This document shows, piece after piece, positions 6,721 through 7,347 of a DNA stretch of 7,347 nt. The position numbers and the translations under genes are program-made. Under the pieces are notes generated by a model that worked only from the letters and a program-made list of their open reading frames with translations, was not told the origin of the DNA and did no database searches. The stretch's first letter is position 1. Each line of letters starts with the position of its first letter. Source of the DNA: Pseudomonas sp. (GTDB lineage Bacteria; Pseudomonadota; Gammaproteobacteria; Pseudomonadales; Pseudomonadaceae); the NCBI GenBank assembly GCA_003527165.1, contig DPSI01000465.1:749-8095 (forward strand), read 5' to 3'.

Positions 6721-7335
6721 ATGAATATCGACCTCAAGGAAATGACCCAGCTGGCGCCGATCTTCCGCGAGCTGTTCAAGGGTTATCACCTTTCTCGCAG
6801 CGAGCCGGAATGCTACGCCCAGCTGTCCAATATGCAGGACCAGTACCGCGCGCTATTCAAGGCGCTCGGCTTCGAACTGGTCTGCGACCCGCGTGGGTTC
6901 TATTACTTCGTTCCCGAGCAGATGGGGGCGCAGGTCAACAAAACGGCGCAGCGCCTGGCGTTGTTCACCTTCATCCTGGTCGAGCATCTCGCCGACCAAG
7001 GCCGCGACCCGCTCGCGGTACTCGACGGCGGTACCCTAGGCCGCGACGAACTGCCAGCGCTGCTGGATAAATACCGCGACTTGTTCCTGCAGGCCGAGGT
7101 GACGACCCAGGACGAGCTGGAAGAAAAGGTTATCCGACGCCTGACGCAGCTGGGCTTCGCCGAGGACAGCAACGGCGTCTACCGCTTCCTGCCGCCGATG
7201 CACCGTTTCCTCGACGTCTGCGTGTCGGTGCAGCAGGACCGCGATCTGGCCGCCAGCCTGCACAGCAGCGACCTGCCGCTGCCCGCCCCGGAGCTGATCG
7301 CCGAGGACGAGGGCGAAGACGACATCATCCTCATC
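6721..7335 (+). CDS. mksE: Condensin subunit MksE (partial, 3' end missing)
   Basis: The small winged-helix (KITE-type) subunit that binds the MksF kleisin in the MksBEF complex. The frame begins MNIDLKEMTQLAPIFRELF and gives 205 genuine residues. Visible are YHLSRSEPECYAQL (22-35), GFYYFVPEQ, QRLALFTFILVEHLADQG (a helix typical of the first winged-helix domain), the acidic helix DELEEKVIRRLTQLGF with the wing strand GVYRFLPPMHRFLD (second winged helix), and an acidic tail AEDEGEDD that suggests the natural end is near. The ATG is the first possible start after the in-frame stop at 6709-6711; its Shine-Dalgarno is poor. The frame stays open to base 7347, but the last 12 bases match a sequencing adapter, so the closing residues RSEE should be dropped. 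The SMC gene mksB is expected downstream. Confidence 0.85.
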
Positions 7336-7347
7336 AGATCGGAAGAG
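7336..7347 (+). other. Untrimmed Illumina adapter at the contig end
   Basis: AGATCGGAAGAG is identical to the first 12 bases of the Illumina TruSeq adapter (AGATCGGAAGAGC) and sits flush with the end of the window. A chance 12-base match exactly at a terminus is very unlikely. These bases are probably not genomic. Confidence 0.87.

Noticed and set aside
6681..7070. Alternative 129-codon frame overlapping the start of mksE
   Set aside because: It is out of phase with the conserved MksE frame and becomes Arg/Pro-rich, typical of a shifted reading of high-GC coding DNA.

Overview
The window is high-GC bacterial DNA with dense gene packing. Its gene content points to a gammaproteobacterium of the Pseudomonas group, with a Stutzerimonas/P. 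stutzeri-like lineage as my best guess. The reasons are a pseudomonad-type long HolD beside rimI, an MksF/MksE condensin pair close by, and an acidic low-complexity protein of a kind I associate with Pseudomonas. The species call is inference from protein content only.

Layout: (1) bases 1-1474, minus strand: the trehalose operon otsB-otsA, with otsA cut by the left edge. (2) bases 1475-1659: a divergent control region with clustered short inverted and direct repeats. (3) bases 1660-2202, plus strand: a 180-residue, very acidic, probably disordered protein of unknown function. (4) bases 2203-2346: a convergent gap with a weak terminator candidate and a nested dyad. (5) bases 2347-5178, minus strand: a tight operon leuA-holD-rimI, with a 4-base overlap and then a 10-base gap. 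(6) bases 5179-5367: a second divergent control region. (7) bases 5368 to the right end, plus strand: mksF (kleisin) and a partial mksE of the MksBEF condensin. The SMC gene mksB is expected just beyond the end. No intergenic stretch exceeds 300 bases.

How the genes work together: OtsA makes trehalose-6-phosphate and OtsB dephosphorylates it to the osmoprotectant trehalose. LeuA commits 2-oxoisovalerate to leucine synthesis. HolD is the psi subunit of the DNA polymerase III clamp loader, and RimI acetylates ribosomal protein S18. The holD-rimI pairing is the same as in E. coli. MksF and MksE are the kleisin and its partner in an SMC complex used in chromosome organisation; related complexes (Wadjet/JetABC-D) act against plasmids.

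The last 12 bases (7336-7347) exactly match the start of the Illumina TruSeq adapter. The window therefore very probably ends at a contig edge with untrimmed adapter, and the final four residues of the MksE reading frame are not biological. No tRNA, rRNA, CRISPR array or insertion sequence was seen. I found no clearly undescribed system. The least explained items are the acidic protein, the repeat cluster upstream of otsBA and the hairpin between mksF and mksE.
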